A stretch of DNA of 64,000 nt from Coprococcus comes ATCC 27758 (GCF_025149785.1 NZ_CP102277.1:3100001-3164000); one strand, 5' to 3'. Shown: positions 17,478 to 27,430, counted from the stretch's first letter. Notes: generated from the sequence alone by a model not told the origin. Translations and numbers: made by a program.

Positions 17478-18857
17478 ATGTATAAAATTGATTTTAATCA
17501 GCCTTGCCATATCCACTTCATCGGAATTGGCGGCATCAGTATGAGCGGACTCGCTGAGATCCTTCTTGAAGAAGGCTTCACAGTATCCGGATCCGATAAC
17601 AAAGAATCGGCACTTACGGATCATCTGTCTCAGAATGGTGCAACCGTATTTTACGGTCAGAAAGCTTCCAATATTATAGACGGTATCGACCTTGTAGTTT
17701 ATACCGCAGCGATCCACGAAGACAACGAAGAATTTGCAGAAGCAAAGCGTCGGAATCTTCCGATGTTGTCCAGAGCAGAATTACTCGGTCAGCTTATGAC
17801 TAACTATAAGACACCGGTTGCTATATCCGGTACACACGGTAAGACAACCACAACGTCTATGCTTTCTCATATTGCTCTTGCAGCAAACCTGGATCCGACA
17901 ATCTCTGTCGGCGGTATCCTGAAAGCGATCGAAGGCAATATCCGTGTCGGCGGACCTGACCTTTTTATTACGGAAGCATGCGAATATACCAACAGTTTCC
18001 TGCACTTTTCCCCGAAAATCGGTATTATTCTGAATGTGGATGCGGATCACCTGGACTTTTTTAAAGACCTGGACGATATCCGTAATTCTTTCCACCTTTT
18101 TGCTAAGCTTCTTCCGGAAAACGGAACTCTCGTCATCAACGGAGATATTGATAAAATTGAAGAGATCACCTCCGATCTTTCCTGTCGTGTTATCACTTTT
18201 GGCAAAGAAGCTTCCCTGGATTACAGTGCAGCCAATATTACTTATAACGAACAGGGCAATGCCTCTTTCGATGTCGTAAAAGACGGACAGAATGTTGCCC
18301 ATCTCGCTCTTGCAGTCGGCGGTGAGCACAACGTATATAACGCACTTGCGGCAATCGCAGTTGCCGATATTCTTGGTGTTCCTGCGGAGACGATCCAGAC
18401 AGGTCTTGCTTCCTTCCACGGAACAGACCGTCGTTTTGAATACAAAGGTGAAGTCGGCGGAGTGACCATCATTGATGATTACGCACACCATCCGACAGAG
18501 ATTGCTGCAACGCTGAAAAGTGCTGCACATTATCCACATAAAAAGCTGTGGTGTATTTTCCAGCCACATACTTATACACGTACAAAAGCATTATTCTCAG
18601 AATTTGCTGAAGCACTCGCACATGCAGACCATGTAATCCTTGCTGACATCTATGCAGCGCGTGAGACAGATACTTTAGGCATCTCTTCTACACAGCTTGC
18701 AGATGCAGTCAAAGAACATGGATGTGACGCAACTTATCTTCCAAGCTTTGCAGCCATCGAAGAATTCGTCACCACCCATTGCCAGCCTGGCGATCTTCTG
18801 ATCACAATGGGTGCCGGAGATGTTGTAACCATTGGGGAAGACCTGTTAAAAGCTTGA
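17478..18857 (+). CDS. murC: UDP-N-acetylmuramate--L-alanine ligase
   Basis: The 459-residue Mur ligase begins MYKIDFNQPCHIHFIGIGGI, the standard N-terminal UDP-binding GxGGxSMSG loop, followed by the ATP loop AISGTHGKTTTTSM and the C-terminal DDYAHHPTEIAATL motif. It adds L-alanine to UDP-MurNAc, the first peptide step of peptidoglycan precursor synthesis. ATG 17478 with AGGAAG upstream is preferred over the open frame reaching back to 17319, which lies inside the repeat element. murF is encoded 4 kb away, but not in the same operon. Confidence 0.96.
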   Translation: MYKIDFNQPCHIHFIGIGGISMSGLAEILLEEGFTVSGSDNKESALTDHLSQNGATVFYGQKASNIIDGIDLVVYTAAIHEDNEEFAEAKRRNLPMLSRAELLGQLMTNYKTPVAISGTHGKTTTTSMLSHIALAANLDPTISVGGILKAIEGNIRVGGPDLFITEACEYTNSFLHFSPKIGIILNVDADHLDFFKDLDDIRNSFHLFAKLLPENGTLVINGDIDKIEEITSDLSCRVITFGKEASLDYSAANITYNEQGNASFDVVKDGQNVAHLALAVGGEHNVYNALAAIAVADILGVPAETIQTGLASFHGTDRRFEYKGEVGGVTIIDDYAHHPTEIAATLKSAAHYPHKKLWCIFQPHTYTRTKALFSEFAEALAHADHVILADIYAARETDTLGISSTQLADAVKEHGCDATYLPSFAAIEEFVTTHCQPGDLLITMGAGDVVTIGEDLLKA

Positions 18858-18978
18858 TTTTCTCCAATATTTGCGAAATTTTATCTGTAATAACAAAAAT
18901 TTCCGTCAGAAAATTCTTTTTTACAATCTGGGATGATGTTATAATGAACAAAGTCAGAAAAGAAAGGAAGCGGAAATT

Positions 18979-20079
18979 ATGAGTGCACTTATTTTGCGCA
19001 ATCATTCCCACAATAACATAACGATCGTGGAGAATGACTTTATCGATCATTATATGGTATCTGCGAACGGAGAATATGTAAAAGTCTATCTTCTTCTTCT
19101 CCGTTATCAGAATATCCCGGAGCAGCTTCCGGATATCCCGCAGATGGCAGACCTTCTGGAGAATACCGAAGGCGATATCCTGCGCGCACTCAAATACTGG
19201 GAAAAAGAAGGAATTCTTTCTCTCGAATATGACGAAACAAATGAACTCGCCGGAATCTGTATCGGAAAAGCACCAACTCATCAGACACCTGTCAAAGCAG
19301 CTTTCCATACACCTTCCGCACAGTCTGCTTCCGTTCATGAAAAATCTCCGGTCGCGCAGTCTGATGGAAATACCACTGTTTCAGACAAAGCTGCCGGTCA
19401 GAATCTTCCTGCATCAAGACGTTCCCTTGCTGCAAGAAGAGAATTAAAGCAGATTCTTTTTATTGCTGAACAATATCTTGGCAAAACCTTATCCCGTACC
19501 GATGTTGATGCGATTACCTACTTTTATGATTCCCTTGGTTTTTCCGCAGACCTGATCGAGTATCTGATCGAATACTGTGTGGAGAACGGACATAAGAGCA
19601 TGCATTACATTCAAAAAGTAGCACTTTCATGGGCAGATGAACATATTACAACCGTCGATCAGGCACGTAATTCCTCTGCATTTTACAACAAAACCTGCTA
19701 TTCTATCCTGAATGCATTTGGCATCAAAGGGCGGGGACCTGCATCTGCCGAACTGGATTATATCCGCAAATGGCTGGAGGATGGGAATTTCGAACTGGAT
19801 CTCATTCTGGAAGCATGCAACCGCACCATCAGTGCGATTCACCAGCCAAGTTTTGAATATACTGACAAGATTCTCGAAAACTGGAAGACGGGCAACGTTC
19901 GTACACTGGCAGATGTTGAGCGTCTTGATTCTGCCTTTGAGCAGGAAAAAGACCGGAGGAAAACTCCTTCGGGGCAAAACCGTACACCTTCTGCCCAGCA
20001 GCCTTCCAAATTCCGTAATTTTGAAGAACGTTCTTACAATATGGACGAGCTTACCAAAGAATTATTACGCAGTAACTAA
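18979..20079 (+). CDS. DnaD-domain replication protein
   Basis: The 366-residue protein has an N-terminal winged-helix region (DFIDHYMVSANGEYVKVYLLLLRY), a low-complexity linker around residues 95-145, and two DnaD/DnaB2-type helical domains, the last with RKWLEDGNFELDLILEACNRTI and the YTDKILENWKTGNVRTLADVE signature. DnaD-like proteins act in loading the replicative helicase. It is preceded by a TATAAT box (18940-18945) and followed 14 bp later by the helicase-loader gene, a typical pairing. Confidence 0.93.
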   Translation: MSALILRNHSHNNITIVENDFIDHYMVSANGEYVKVYLLLLRYQNIPEQLPDIPQMADLLENTEGDILRALKYWEKEGILSLEYDETNELAGICIGKAPTHQTPVKAAFHTPSAQSASVHEKSPVAQSDGNTTVSDKAAGQNLPASRRSLAARRELKQILFIAEQYLGKTLSRTDVDAITYFYDSLGFSADLIEYLIEYCVENGHKSMHYIQKVALSWADEHITTVDQARNSSAFYNKTCYSILNAFGIKGRGPASAELDYIRKWLEDGNFELDLILEACNRTISAIHQPSFEYTDKILENWKTGNVRTLADVERLDSAFEQEKDRRKTPSGQNRTPSAQQPSKFRNFEERSYNMDELTKELLRSN

Positions 20080-20093
20080 GAAAGGGGAACACT

Positions 20094-21089
20094 GTGCCGT
20101 TAACTAATTCACAATACAATGCGCTGATGCGCGTATATGAAGAAAAAAGAGCGAAGAGCCGCGACCTCGCGAATCTTCACTACGAGCGTGCCTGCCAGAA
20201 GGTTCCGGAGCTTGCATCGATTGATGCCTCTATTTCTTCTGCCAGTCTTGATCAGGCGAAAAAGCTGCTCGCAGGCGATGACACTGCCCTCGCTTCTTTG
20301 AAGGAAGATATCCGGTCTCTTTCTGACAGACGCCGCCGACTCCTTTCCGACGCCGGATTCCCGGAAGACTATCTGGAACAGCATTTTGAATGTCCGGACT
20401 GTCAGGATACCGGCTATGTCGGCACGAAAAAGTGCCATTGCTTTTTAAAAGCGATCATTGATCTGTTCTACACCCAGTCCAACTTAAAAGGGCTTCTCGA
20501 ACAGGAAAATTTTGAACATTTTAATTTTGATTATTATTCATCCAATTATAGAGACCGGCTTTCCGGTCAGAATTCCCGCGAGCTTGCAACGCGGGCTTAT
20601 CAGGAATGTATGAATTTCATCCACAATTTTGATACCGAACATGGTAATCTGCTCCTTTTTGGGAATACTGGTATTGGGAAGACATTTCTCAGTCACTGCA
20701 TTGCAAAAGAAGTGATGGATTCTCTGCATTCTGTTCTTTACCTGACTGCCTCTGAATTTTTCGATGCGCTCCTTGAAAAAGCACTGACCCGGAATGATGA
20801 GAGCTGTCTTTTATATGAGCAGATCCACCAGTGTGATCTGCTGATCATTGATGACCTGGGAACCGAACGAAATACAGACTTTGTCGTTTCTCAGCTTTTT
20901 GTGTGTTTAAATGATCGGATCCTGAACAGGAAATCCACGATCATTTCTACTAATCTTACTCTGGAGGAAATCAAGACGAACTATACAGAACGTACATTTT
21001 CCCGGATAAGCAACCATTATAAGATACTTCGCCTTGCCGGTGATGATATCCGCATTCAAAAGAAACTTATGTACAGGGAGGAACACTGA
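20094..21089 (+). CDS. DnaC/DnaI-type helicase loader ATPase
   Basis: A 331-residue AAA+ ATPase. The N-terminal part has a helical region and a zinc-knuckle (CPDCQDTGYVGTKKCHC), the ATPase has Walker A GNTGIGKT and Walker B LLIIDDLGTE, followed by a STNLTLEEI sensor region. It likely loads the replicative helicase with the preceding DnaD protein. The start is a GTG (20094) with AGAAAGGGG upstream. Its stop overlaps the prs start (TGATG), implying coupled translation. Confidence 0.93.
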   Translation: MPLTNSQYNALMRVYEEKRAKSRDLANLHYERACQKVPELASIDASISSASLDQAKKLLAGDDTALASLKEDIRSLSDRRRRLLSDAGFPEDYLEQHFECPDCQDTGYVGTKKCHCFLKAIIDLFYTQSNLKGLLEQENFEHFNFDYYSSNYRDRLSGQNSRELATRAYQECMNFIHNFDTEHGNLLLFGNTGIGKTFLSHCIAKEVMDSLHSVLYLTASEFFDALLEKALTRNDESCLLYEQIHQCDLLIIDDLGTERNTDFVVSQLFVCLNDRILNRKSTIISTNLTLEEIKTNYTERTFSRISNHYKILRLAGDDIRIQKKLMYREEH

Positions 21090-22276
21090 TGTTACATCGA
21101 AGTGAACGAATTCTGGATAATATTCCAGTTGGCTCTCTCGGCATTATTGCTGTAGACGGCTGTGAAGAGATGGGAAATAAAGTCAATGACTATCTCGTAA
21201 AATGGAGAAAGGAAGAGACTCGTTTCCAGAAAGACAATCTTGTTTTCAACGGCTACGAAAAGCCGAACTATCTGATCAACGCAAAAGTACCGCGTTTTGG
21301 ATCTGGTGAAGCCAAAGGTATTATCAATGAGTCTGTACGTGGAAAAGACCTTTATCTGATGGTCGATGTCTGCAACTACAGCCTGACTTATTCGCTCAGC
21401 GGCAATACCAACCATATGTCACCGGACGACCATTTCCAGAACCTGAAGCGTGTCATCGCCGCTGTAGGAGGAAAAGCACGTCGTCTGAACGTCATTATGC
21501 CTTTCCTGTATGAAAGCCGCCAGCACAAGAGAAGCGGCCGTGAATCACTGGACTGTGCACTTGGTCTGCAGGAGCTTGTCCGCATGGGTGTTGACAATAT
21601 CATCACTTTCGATGCACACGACCCACGTGTCCAGAATGCGATCCCGCTGAACGGATTTGAGACGATCCGTCCGACTTACCAGTTCGTAAAAGGACTGTTA
21701 AAGCATGTGCCGGATCTTCAGATCGATGCCGATCATATGATGGCAATCAGCCCGGATGAAGGTGCAACCGGACGTGCAATCTACTTTGCCAACGTACTCG
21801 GACTCGACATGGGTATGTTCTACAAACGCCGTGACTACACAACCATCGTAGACGGACGTAACCCGATTGTAGCACACGAATTCCTTGGCTCTTCCGTAGA
21901 AGGAAAAGACGTAATCATCCTCGATGATATGATTTCGTCAGGTGACAGTATCCTCGATGTAGCACGCCAGCTCAAGATGCGTAAAGCAAAACGTATCTAC
22001 GCTGCTGCAACCTTCGGACTTTTCACAAACGGTATGGAAAAATTCGACCAGGCTTACGAAGAAGGACTGATCAGCGGAATCCTCACAACAAACCTGATCT
22101 ATCAGACACCGGAACTGCTCAGCCGTCCTTACTACATCAACTGCGACATGAGCAAGTACATCGCACTGGTGATCGATACACTGAACCATGATGCTTCTAT
22201 CAGCAGCATCCTTGATCCAAGCGAACGTATCCAGAATGTAGTTGAGAAATATAAAAAAGGGGAAGCGATCGATTAA
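21089..22276 (+). CDS. prs: Ribose-phosphate pyrophosphokinase (divergent long form)
   Basis: The 395-residue protein makes PRPP from ribose 5-phosphate and ATP. It is longer than classical ~315-residue Prs. The family block appears as ARRLNVIMPFLYESRQHKRS and FDAHDPRVQNAI, and the PRPP-binding loop as VIILDDMISSGDSILD, where most enzymes have DDMIDTGGT. This longer form is common in Lachnospiraceae to my knowledge. It overlaps the helicase-loader gene by 1 bp and ends at a bidirectional terminator that also marks the left edge of the toxin island. Confidence 0.9.
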   Translation: MLHRSERILDNIPVGSLGIIAVDGCEEMGNKVNDYLVKWRKEETRFQKDNLVFNGYEKPNYLINAKVPRFGSGEAKGIINESVRGKDLYLMVDVCNYSLTYSLSGNTNHMSPDDHFQNLKRVIAAVGGKARRLNVIMPFLYESRQHKRSGRESLDCALGLQELVRMGVDNIITFDAHDPRVQNAIPLNGFETIRPTYQFVKGLLKHVPDLQIDADHMMAISPDEGATGRAIYFANVLGLDMGMFYKRRDYTTIVDGRNPIVAHEFLGSSVEGKDVIILDDMISSGDSILDVARQLKMRKAKRIYAAATFGLFTNGMEKFDQAYEEGLISGILTTNLIYQTPELLSRPYYINCDMSKYIALVIDTLNHDASISSILDPSERIQNVVEKYKKGEAID

Positions 22277-22308
22277 TTTATACGAGCGAAATTTTTCCGC
22301 TATATGAC

Positions 22309-22356
22309 AAAAAATACTGCTTGAATATCATTTTCTGATATCTAAGCAGTATTTTT
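22309..22356. terminator. Bidirectional terminator between prs and the toxin island
   Basis: AAAAAATACTGCTT pairs with AAGCAGTATTTTT, with an inner GATATC-like stem. It serves prs on one side and the last immunity gene on the other. Its right arm is echoed at 47059-47092 (see finding). Confidence 0.85.
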
Positions 22357-22358
22357 AT

Positions 22359-23516
22359 TTAACATTCTTCTTTCGGCAGTCCTTCTACCTCTACTCCCCA
22401 TTCTTTCATTTTTTTCAGAAACAGCTCTTTGTTAATCTCATGCAACGCATCCTTCTCCCCATACATTTTTCCAAACACTTCAAAATTTGCTACAAAGCTG
22501 CTATATGGATGCAATGACGCATAGCTGAAAGTTTCACTTGCAGAACTGCTGTTCCCAGATTTTTTCTTGATAAATAAAACTCCCTCTCCACAATGGCTTT
22601 CCTCAGATACAACCAGTTTTACTCGCAAATCCTTCCACAAATAACGTTTTGACAGGAAAAGAAACTTTCGGATACAGCCTTTTTTATCCATCTTTAAACG
22701 GTAACTTTTTCTGCTGGTGACTACCACATAAACTGGAACAAGAGCTATAAAAAATGGAATAAAGATAGCAATCAGTACTGGATTCTTCCAGATAAAAATC
22801 GGATATACAATAAATATCAGTAGTAAAAGCCAAACAGCTGCCGCAAGTAAGATCCAGGCGGTTCCATTTCTTCTGGACTGTAATCTTCCCTTTTTGTCCT
22901 GAAAAATATCAAAGTTTTTCGGTCGCTCTGTTTCAAAATCCACTCCCCATTCTTTTAATTTGGAAAGCAGCTCTTCCTTCTCTGCCGCCATTATTTCACC
23001 GTTTATATAAATAGAATATCTTTGCCCCGCTAATATTGGTCTATGCATTTTGAAATTAATACAGAAACTCCCTATTGGATGTCTTATTGGAAAAAGTTCA
23101 CAATTACTGCTTTGCCTCGGCTGATGCTTACATGCTGCCAAAAATAAAGCTTCATCATAACAATATTCCCCCACATTTATTCTCAATTGTTTAATTTTAA
23201 ATTCCTCCCATGTATACTTTCTTTTATAAAGCCATGTTTTAACCAAAACTCCCGTTTTATCCAAGATCAACTCTCGATCCATATTTCGACAAAGCAGATA
23301 AATACGCAAGATTATCACTATTGAATAGGCAATCGCAAACACAATGCTCATCGCTCTACCCTCTTCCTTATTAGGATCCGGCATATTCACTGCACAATAT
23401 AGCAAAAATATGTCAAACCCTATCAAACAAATACTAAATCCGCATATACTGTCTATAAAAAAGTCTTTCCACTTTTTATCCGATTTTATAATTAATACAT
23501 CTTTCTCCTGTCCCAT
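22359..23516 (-). CDS. Putative membrane immunity protein 6 of the Rhs array
   Basis: A 385-residue protein of the six-member family of this island. It has two halves with the same plan: a pair of membrane helices (residues ~20-85 and ~215-270) followed by a soluble beta-rich region. Half one has LDKTGVLVK, LRINVGEYCYDEALF and LLSKLKEWGVDFE; half two has MDKKGCIRKF, CGEGVLFIKKKSG and FLKKMKEWGVEVE. I do not know a named family. Position after a toxin C-terminal remnant and homology to the other five copies suggest immunity. AGGTAATCAAAATG marks the start. It has no intact toxin partner, so it may guard against toxins of sibling strains. Confidence 0.75.
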   Translation of the reverse strand: MGQEKDVLIIKSDKKWKDFFIDSICGFSICLIGFDIFLLYCAVNMPDPNKEEGRAMSIVFAIAYSIVIILRIYLLCRNMDRELILDKTGVLVKTWLYKRKYTWEEFKIKQLRINVGEYCYDEALFLAACKHQPRQSSNCELFPIRHPIGSFCINFKMHRPILAGQRYSIYINGEIMAAEKEELLSKLKEWGVDFETERPKNFDIFQDKKGRLQSRRNGTAWILLAAAVWLLLLIFIVYPIFIWKNPVLIAIFIPFFIALVPVYVVVTSRKSYRLKMDKKGCIRKFLFLSKRYLWKDLRVKLVVSEESHCGEGVLFIKKKSGNSSSASETFSYASLHPYSSFVANFEVFGKMYGEKDALHEINKELFLKKMKEWGVEVEGLPKEEC

Positions 23517-23531
23517 TTTGATTACCTTTTT

Positions 23532-23565
23532 ACAGGAAGAGCGAATCTTTCTCCGCTCTTCCTGT
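23532..23565 (-). other. Conserved toxin-immunity hairpin, copy 1
   Basis: ACAGGAAGAGCG pairs with CGCTCTTCCTGT over 12 bp with a 10-nt loop. It lies between the toxin remnant stop codon and the ribosome binding site of immunity gene 6. There is no T-tract, so it is unlikely to be a simple terminator. Confidence 0.65.
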
Positions 23566-23578
23566 CTACATATTGCTT

Positions 23579-23693
23579 TTATCGCTCTCTCAATTGATTC
23601 ATTTTAAACATAAAATATTTTCGAGCCCTCTCCTGTTGTTTTTTTGTCTTTGAACTCTTTTTAACCACAGGATTTGACTTTCTTTTATTTTGT
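23579..23693 (-). pseudogene. Remnant of an Rhs toxin C-terminus (last ~37 codons)
   Basis: The frame encodes QNKRKSNPVVKKSSKTKKQQ and ends KYFMFKMNQLRER, the same basic tail and terminal motif as the other toxin domains. Upstream it is fused directly to the right arm of the immunity-holin hairpin (GAGCCAACTGCTTT, ~23710-23725). The holin, Rhs core and hydrophobic toxin domain have been deleted here. Confidence 0.75.
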
Positions 23694-23754
23694 AAAACAT
23701 AACTTTTACACTCATCCAAGGAGCCAACTGCTTTCTAACTCTGTTTTTAGTTTT

Positions 23755-24873
23755 TTACTCTTCTTTCGGCAGTCCTTCTACCTCTACTCCCCATTCTTTC
23801 ATTTTTTCCAAAAATAACTCTTTATTAATCTCATGCAGAGCATCTTTTTCTCCATACATCTTTCCAAACACCTCAAAGTTTGCCACAAAACTGCTGTATG
23901 GGTGCAAAGATGCATAGCTGAAAGTTTCACTTGCAGAACTGCTGTTCCCAGATTTTTTCTTGATGAATAAAACACCCTCTCCACAATGACTTTCCTCCGA
24001 TGCAACCAGTTTTACTCGCAAATTTTTCCATTGGTAATGCTTTGATAGGAAAAGGAATTTTCTGGTACAACCTTTTTCGTCCATTTTTAAACAATAACTT
24101 TTCCTACTGATTATTACTTTGTAAACTATCAGAAAAACGATGCCAAATGGAATCGAAATAAATAACATGCCCATATCTTTTAATACAACAATTGGAAACA
24201 TTAAACACGCGCACATTATTAATACCAGAACAAACGAAAATATTTTCCAGCCATATCCATTTCGTCTTGTACAAATTCCTCCTGACTTATCATAAAATAT
24301 AGACTCATCCATCACTCTTACCTTTTCAATAGCTACTCCCCATTCTTTCATTTTTTTGAAGAAAAGGTCTTTATCAATTGCACAAACTTCACCTTCTACT
24401 ACATAAGTTCTACTTCCATTCTTCCCTGTACCAAAATAGAACGGTTCATGTAATCCGCAAAAATTGATCACAAAACTATTAAAGGGATGTTGAAACATAA
24501 ACATTGCACATTTATATTTTCCTTCCGGTATCGCATTCGTTGACATTAAAATACTTTCTTTATAATCCCCATACTTTACACGCATTTGTCTATTTTTCAG
24601 TTCATCCCATGTATACATTTTTTTGTACAAAAAACACTTTATACAACATCCTGTCTCATTTAATGTCAATACCTTACTGTCTTGTATCCAAGAAAACAAT
24701 GAATAAACCAATCCGATCATTGGAGGCGAAACTATTGCAAATACTACAGGTGGTTTTAATAAAAAGCACCACATTAGTTCTAATATCAAACTCGCAATAA
24801 CTGCTTCTTTTCTGAATTTCATCCATTTTTCATCTGATTTTACAACCAATATTCTATTATTTTCTTCTTCCAT
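23755..24873 (-). CDS. Putative membrane immunity protein 5 of the Rhs array
   Basis: The 372-residue product shares a nearly identical C-terminal third with the other copies (CGEGVLFIKKKSG to MKEWGVEVEGLPKEE) but its N-terminal half is strongly diverged (LNETGCCIKCFLYKKMYTWD, MFMFQHPFNSFVINFCG). Two membrane-helix pairs are predicted by eye at residues ~20-70 and ~200-250. ATG 24873 is chosen for the AGGTGAT-type leader shared with the other copies. It starts 12 bp after the stop of immunity gene 4, with no toxin between, so it is an orphan immunity gene created by deletion. Confidence 0.75.
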   Translation of the reverse strand: MEEENNRILVVKSDEKWMKFRKEAVIASLILELMWCFLLKPPVVFAIVSPPMIGLVYSLFSWIQDSKVLTLNETGCCIKCFLYKKMYTWDELKNRQMRVKYGDYKESILMSTNAIPEGKYKCAMFMFQHPFNSFVINFCGLHEPFYFGTGKNGSRTYVVEGEVCAIDKDLFFKKMKEWGVAIEKVRVMDESIFYDKSGGICTRRNGYGWKIFSFVLVLIMCACLMFPIVVLKDMGMLFISIPFGIVFLIVYKVIISRKSYCLKMDEKGCTRKFLFLSKHYQWKNLRVKLVASEESHCGEGVLFIKKKSGNSSSASETFSYASLHPYSSFVANFEVFGKMYGEKDALHEINKELFLEKMKEWGVEVEGLPKEE

Positions 24874-24884
24874 TTCCTCATCAC

Positions 24885-26063
24885 CTACTCTTCTTTCGGC
24901 AGCCCTTCTACCTCCACTCCCCATTCTTTCATTTTTTCCAGAAACAGCTCTTTGTTAATCTCATGCAACGCATCCTTCTCTCCATACATTTTTCCAAACA
25001 CCTCAAAGTTTGCCACAAAGCTACTGTATGGATGCAAAGATGCATAGCTGAATGTTTCACTTGCAGAACTACTATTCCCAGATTTTTTCTTGATGAATAA
25101 AACACCCTCTCCACAATGACTTTCCTCAGATGCAATCAGTTTTACCCGCAAATCCTTCCACAGATAACGTTTTGACAGGAAAAGAAACGTTCGGATACAG
25201 CCTTTTTCATCCATCTTTAAACGGTAACTTTTTCTGCTGGTGACTACCACATAAACTGGAACAAGAGCTATAAAAAATGGAATAAAGATAGCAATCAGTA
25301 CTAGATTCTTCCAGATAAAGATTGGATATATGATAAAACCTAAAAGTAAAAGCCAAATAGCAGCCGCGAGTAAGATCCAGGCGGTTCCATTTCTTCTGGA
25401 CTGTAATCTTCCCTTTTTGTCCTGAAAAATAGCCCAGTTTTTCGGGCGCTCTGTTTCAAAATCAACTCCCCATTCTTTTAATTTGGAAAGCAACTCTTCC
25501 TTTTCGACCGCCATTATTTCACCGTTTATATATATTGTATAATTTCTTGAAGTTACTAATATTGGTCGATGCATCTTAAAATTAATATTAAAACCACCCA
25601 TAGGATACCTTATTGGGAAAAATTCACAATTACTATTTTGTCTCGGTTGACGCTTATATACCGCGAAAAATACTCCCTCATCATAACAAAATTCTCCTAA
25701 ATTTTTTCGCAATTGCCTAATTTTGAAATCTTTCCACTCATACTTTTTTTCGTAAAAACATATTTTAGTCCAAATACCTGTTTTATCCAATACTAACTTT
25801 CGCCCTATATTTCTCCAAATCCGATAAATATTTAGCACCAGGAATATGTTTGCTATTATAAACATCAATGCTACACATTTTTCCAAAGTAACTGCTATTT
25901 CATGAGTTATTGCTCTACTCTTCCATAGATCATAGTTAAAAACTACCTCAACTACAATTTCCATTAATATAAAAAGAATTACCCCATTAACTCTAATCCT
26001 AAAATACTGTAACCATTCTTTATCTGATTTTATAACTAATACTTCTTTCTTTTCTTCTTCCAT
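24885..26063 (-). CDS. Putative membrane immunity protein 4 of the Rhs array
   Basis: The 392-residue product has the duplicated plan of the family: N-terminal KKEVLVIKSDKEW, first membrane pair, LDKTGIWTKICFYEKKYEWK, then a second membrane pair and the conserved C-terminal half ending EGLPKEE. It is the partner of the toxin C-terminus at 26128-27000, from which it is separated by the conserved hairpin. AGGTAATCAAAATG gives the start. Immunity function is inferred from gene order (toxin tail followed at once by a small membrane protein) and from co-variation of its N-terminal half. Confidence 0.78.
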   Translation of the reverse strand: MEEEKKEVLVIKSDKEWLQYFRIRVNGVILFILMEIVVEVVFNYDLWKSRAITHEIAVTLEKCVALMFIIANIFLVLNIYRIWRNIGRKLVLDKTGIWTKICFYEKKYEWKDFKIRQLRKNLGEFCYDEGVFFAVYKRQPRQNSNCEFFPIRYPMGGFNINFKMHRPILVTSRNYTIYINGEIMAVEKEELLSKLKEWGVDFETERPKNWAIFQDKKGRLQSRRNGTAWILLAAAIWLLLLGFIIYPIFIWKNLVLIAIFIPFFIALVPVYVVVTSRKSYRLKMDEKGCIRTFLFLSKRYLWKDLRVKLIASEESHCGEGVLFIKKKSGNSSSASETFSYASLHPYSSFVANFEVFGKMYGEKDALHEINKELFLEKMKEWGVEVEGLPKEE

Positions 26064-26077
26064 TTTGATTACCTTTT

Positions 26078-26111
26078 ATAGGAAGAGCAAATTTACATTC
26101 ACTCTTCCTAT
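26078..26111 (-). other. Conserved toxin-immunity hairpin, copy 2
   Basis: ATAGGAAGAG pairs with CTCTTCCTAT, located as in copy 1 between toxin stop and immunity start. The outer base pairs differ from copy 1 in a compensating way. Confidence 0.6.
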
Positions 26112-26127
26112 CTGCATATTACTTTTA

Positions 26128-27000
26128 TCACTCTCTCAATTGGTTCATTTTAAACATAAAATATTTTCGAGCCCTCTCCTGTTGTTTTTTTGTCTTTGAA
26201 CTCTTTTTAACCACAGGATTTGACTTGCTTTTATTTTGTATAGGATTTTTTTTGCTGCTTGACTTTCTGTATGGGAGTGATGCTACTACTCCCGCTGTCA
26301 CTAAACCATTACCGATTCCAAAAATAGTACCAGAAACATTTTTAACAACATCTAAAATGGGTGTTTTCAATTCTATAATTGCATTAATACTAACTGCTGT
26401 ACATAATGCTGTCATTCCACCTTTCCACAACGCTTCTTTCACATCACTTCCACTAATAATACTACAAATAGTTGTCCCTATTCCTGATATAAAAGCACTA
26501 GTCAAAGTAACATATAAATTATTTATTGTCACTCCGTTTACAAGTCCTGCCAAAGCTGCAACCGCCAAGTCTCCAATTCCAAACTCCTGTCCCGTTGCCT
26601 TTGAAGCAATATAACATGTCGCCACGTTTGTTACCATTCCGAGTACACCAAGCCCTACTGAGAATGCAAACATCCCTGCATCATCCCGATACATCACCGG
26701 ATTATCATCACAGTAAGCATACAGATTCTTCTCCGTCAGCTGCTCTGGATCCTTCGTCAGTACACTCGCATCATCTGCATTCAGGAATCTTCTCACCTTC
26801 GGGTCGTAGTATCTTGTCTGCAGATAGTACAGTCCTGTCTCCTGGTCGTAATAGTAGCCTCTGTATCGCAGCGGATTGATCTGTGCAAGACCGAATCTTG
26901 AAACATCTGATGACACCAGAAGTCCTCCCCATGCATCATATCTATATACTACAACCTGGCTTCCTTTACTGTCAACAATCCCGATGATATCTCCCTGAAG
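26128..27000 (-). pseudogene. Silent Rhs C-terminal cassette (toxin tail D)
   Basis: The frame resumes the Rhs core abruptly at LQGDIIGIVDSKGSQ (27000), runs through the core end (TRYYDPKVRRFLNADDASVL, NPVMYRDDAGMF) and a ~175-residue variable domain. The domain is hydrophobic and glycine-rich (VGLGVLGMVTNVATCYIASK, GTIFGIGNGLVTAGVVAS), followed by a lysine-rich tail and KYFMFKMNQLRE. There is no start codon with a ribosome binding site; the upstream sequence is the holin stop. It therefore looks like an orphan cassette that must recombine into a full Rhs gene to be expressed as a long protein, though a short internal GTG start (26916) is possible. Confidence 0.8.
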
Positions 27001-27018
27001 GAGTCTTCCCGTCTGTTT

Positions 27019-27341
27019 TTATTTCTGTAAGTTACTTCCTTCAGAACCTTTCCCTTTCTCCTCCAACACTTCTATCGTCTTGCAGATCACCTCCGGTATC
27101 GGTACTCCCATCAGTCCTGCATTCTCTACAATTGACACTGCTTCATTTGCTATAAATGCAATACACACCGTATCCCTCAGATAACTTGTCCCCATCAGCA
27201 GATCCAGTCTTACTACAATCAATACAAATAACAACACCATCCCTTTTCTGCATAATCCTTTCCACCCTGCTCTGCTTTCCAATGTCCCGCTTTTTGATTT
27301 CGGACTCTTTTTAAATACAACCGGCAGTAAAACACCTCCGG
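27019..27341 (-). pseudogene. TcdE-type holin, 3' piece cut off by IS21
   Basis: This piece encodes VLLPVVFKKSPKSKSGTLES onward to the end (GSNLQK) and matches the two intact holins almost exactly. It is the C-terminal part of the holin whose first 41 codons lie at 29905-30027 on the far side of the insertion element. Confidence 0.88.
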
Positions 27342-27430
27342 TGAATATTACGGTGCGGCAGAGCCGCCAGTCCGGTGTGGCGAGAGCCACCTGTCCGGAC
27401 TAACGGAGCCACCTCAGTTTGTTTATTAAG

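Noticed and set aside
27019-27390. A 123-residue holin variant with a different N-terminus
   Set aside because: Its first residues are encoded by the IS21 left end; the true N-terminus is at 29905-30027 across the insertion.
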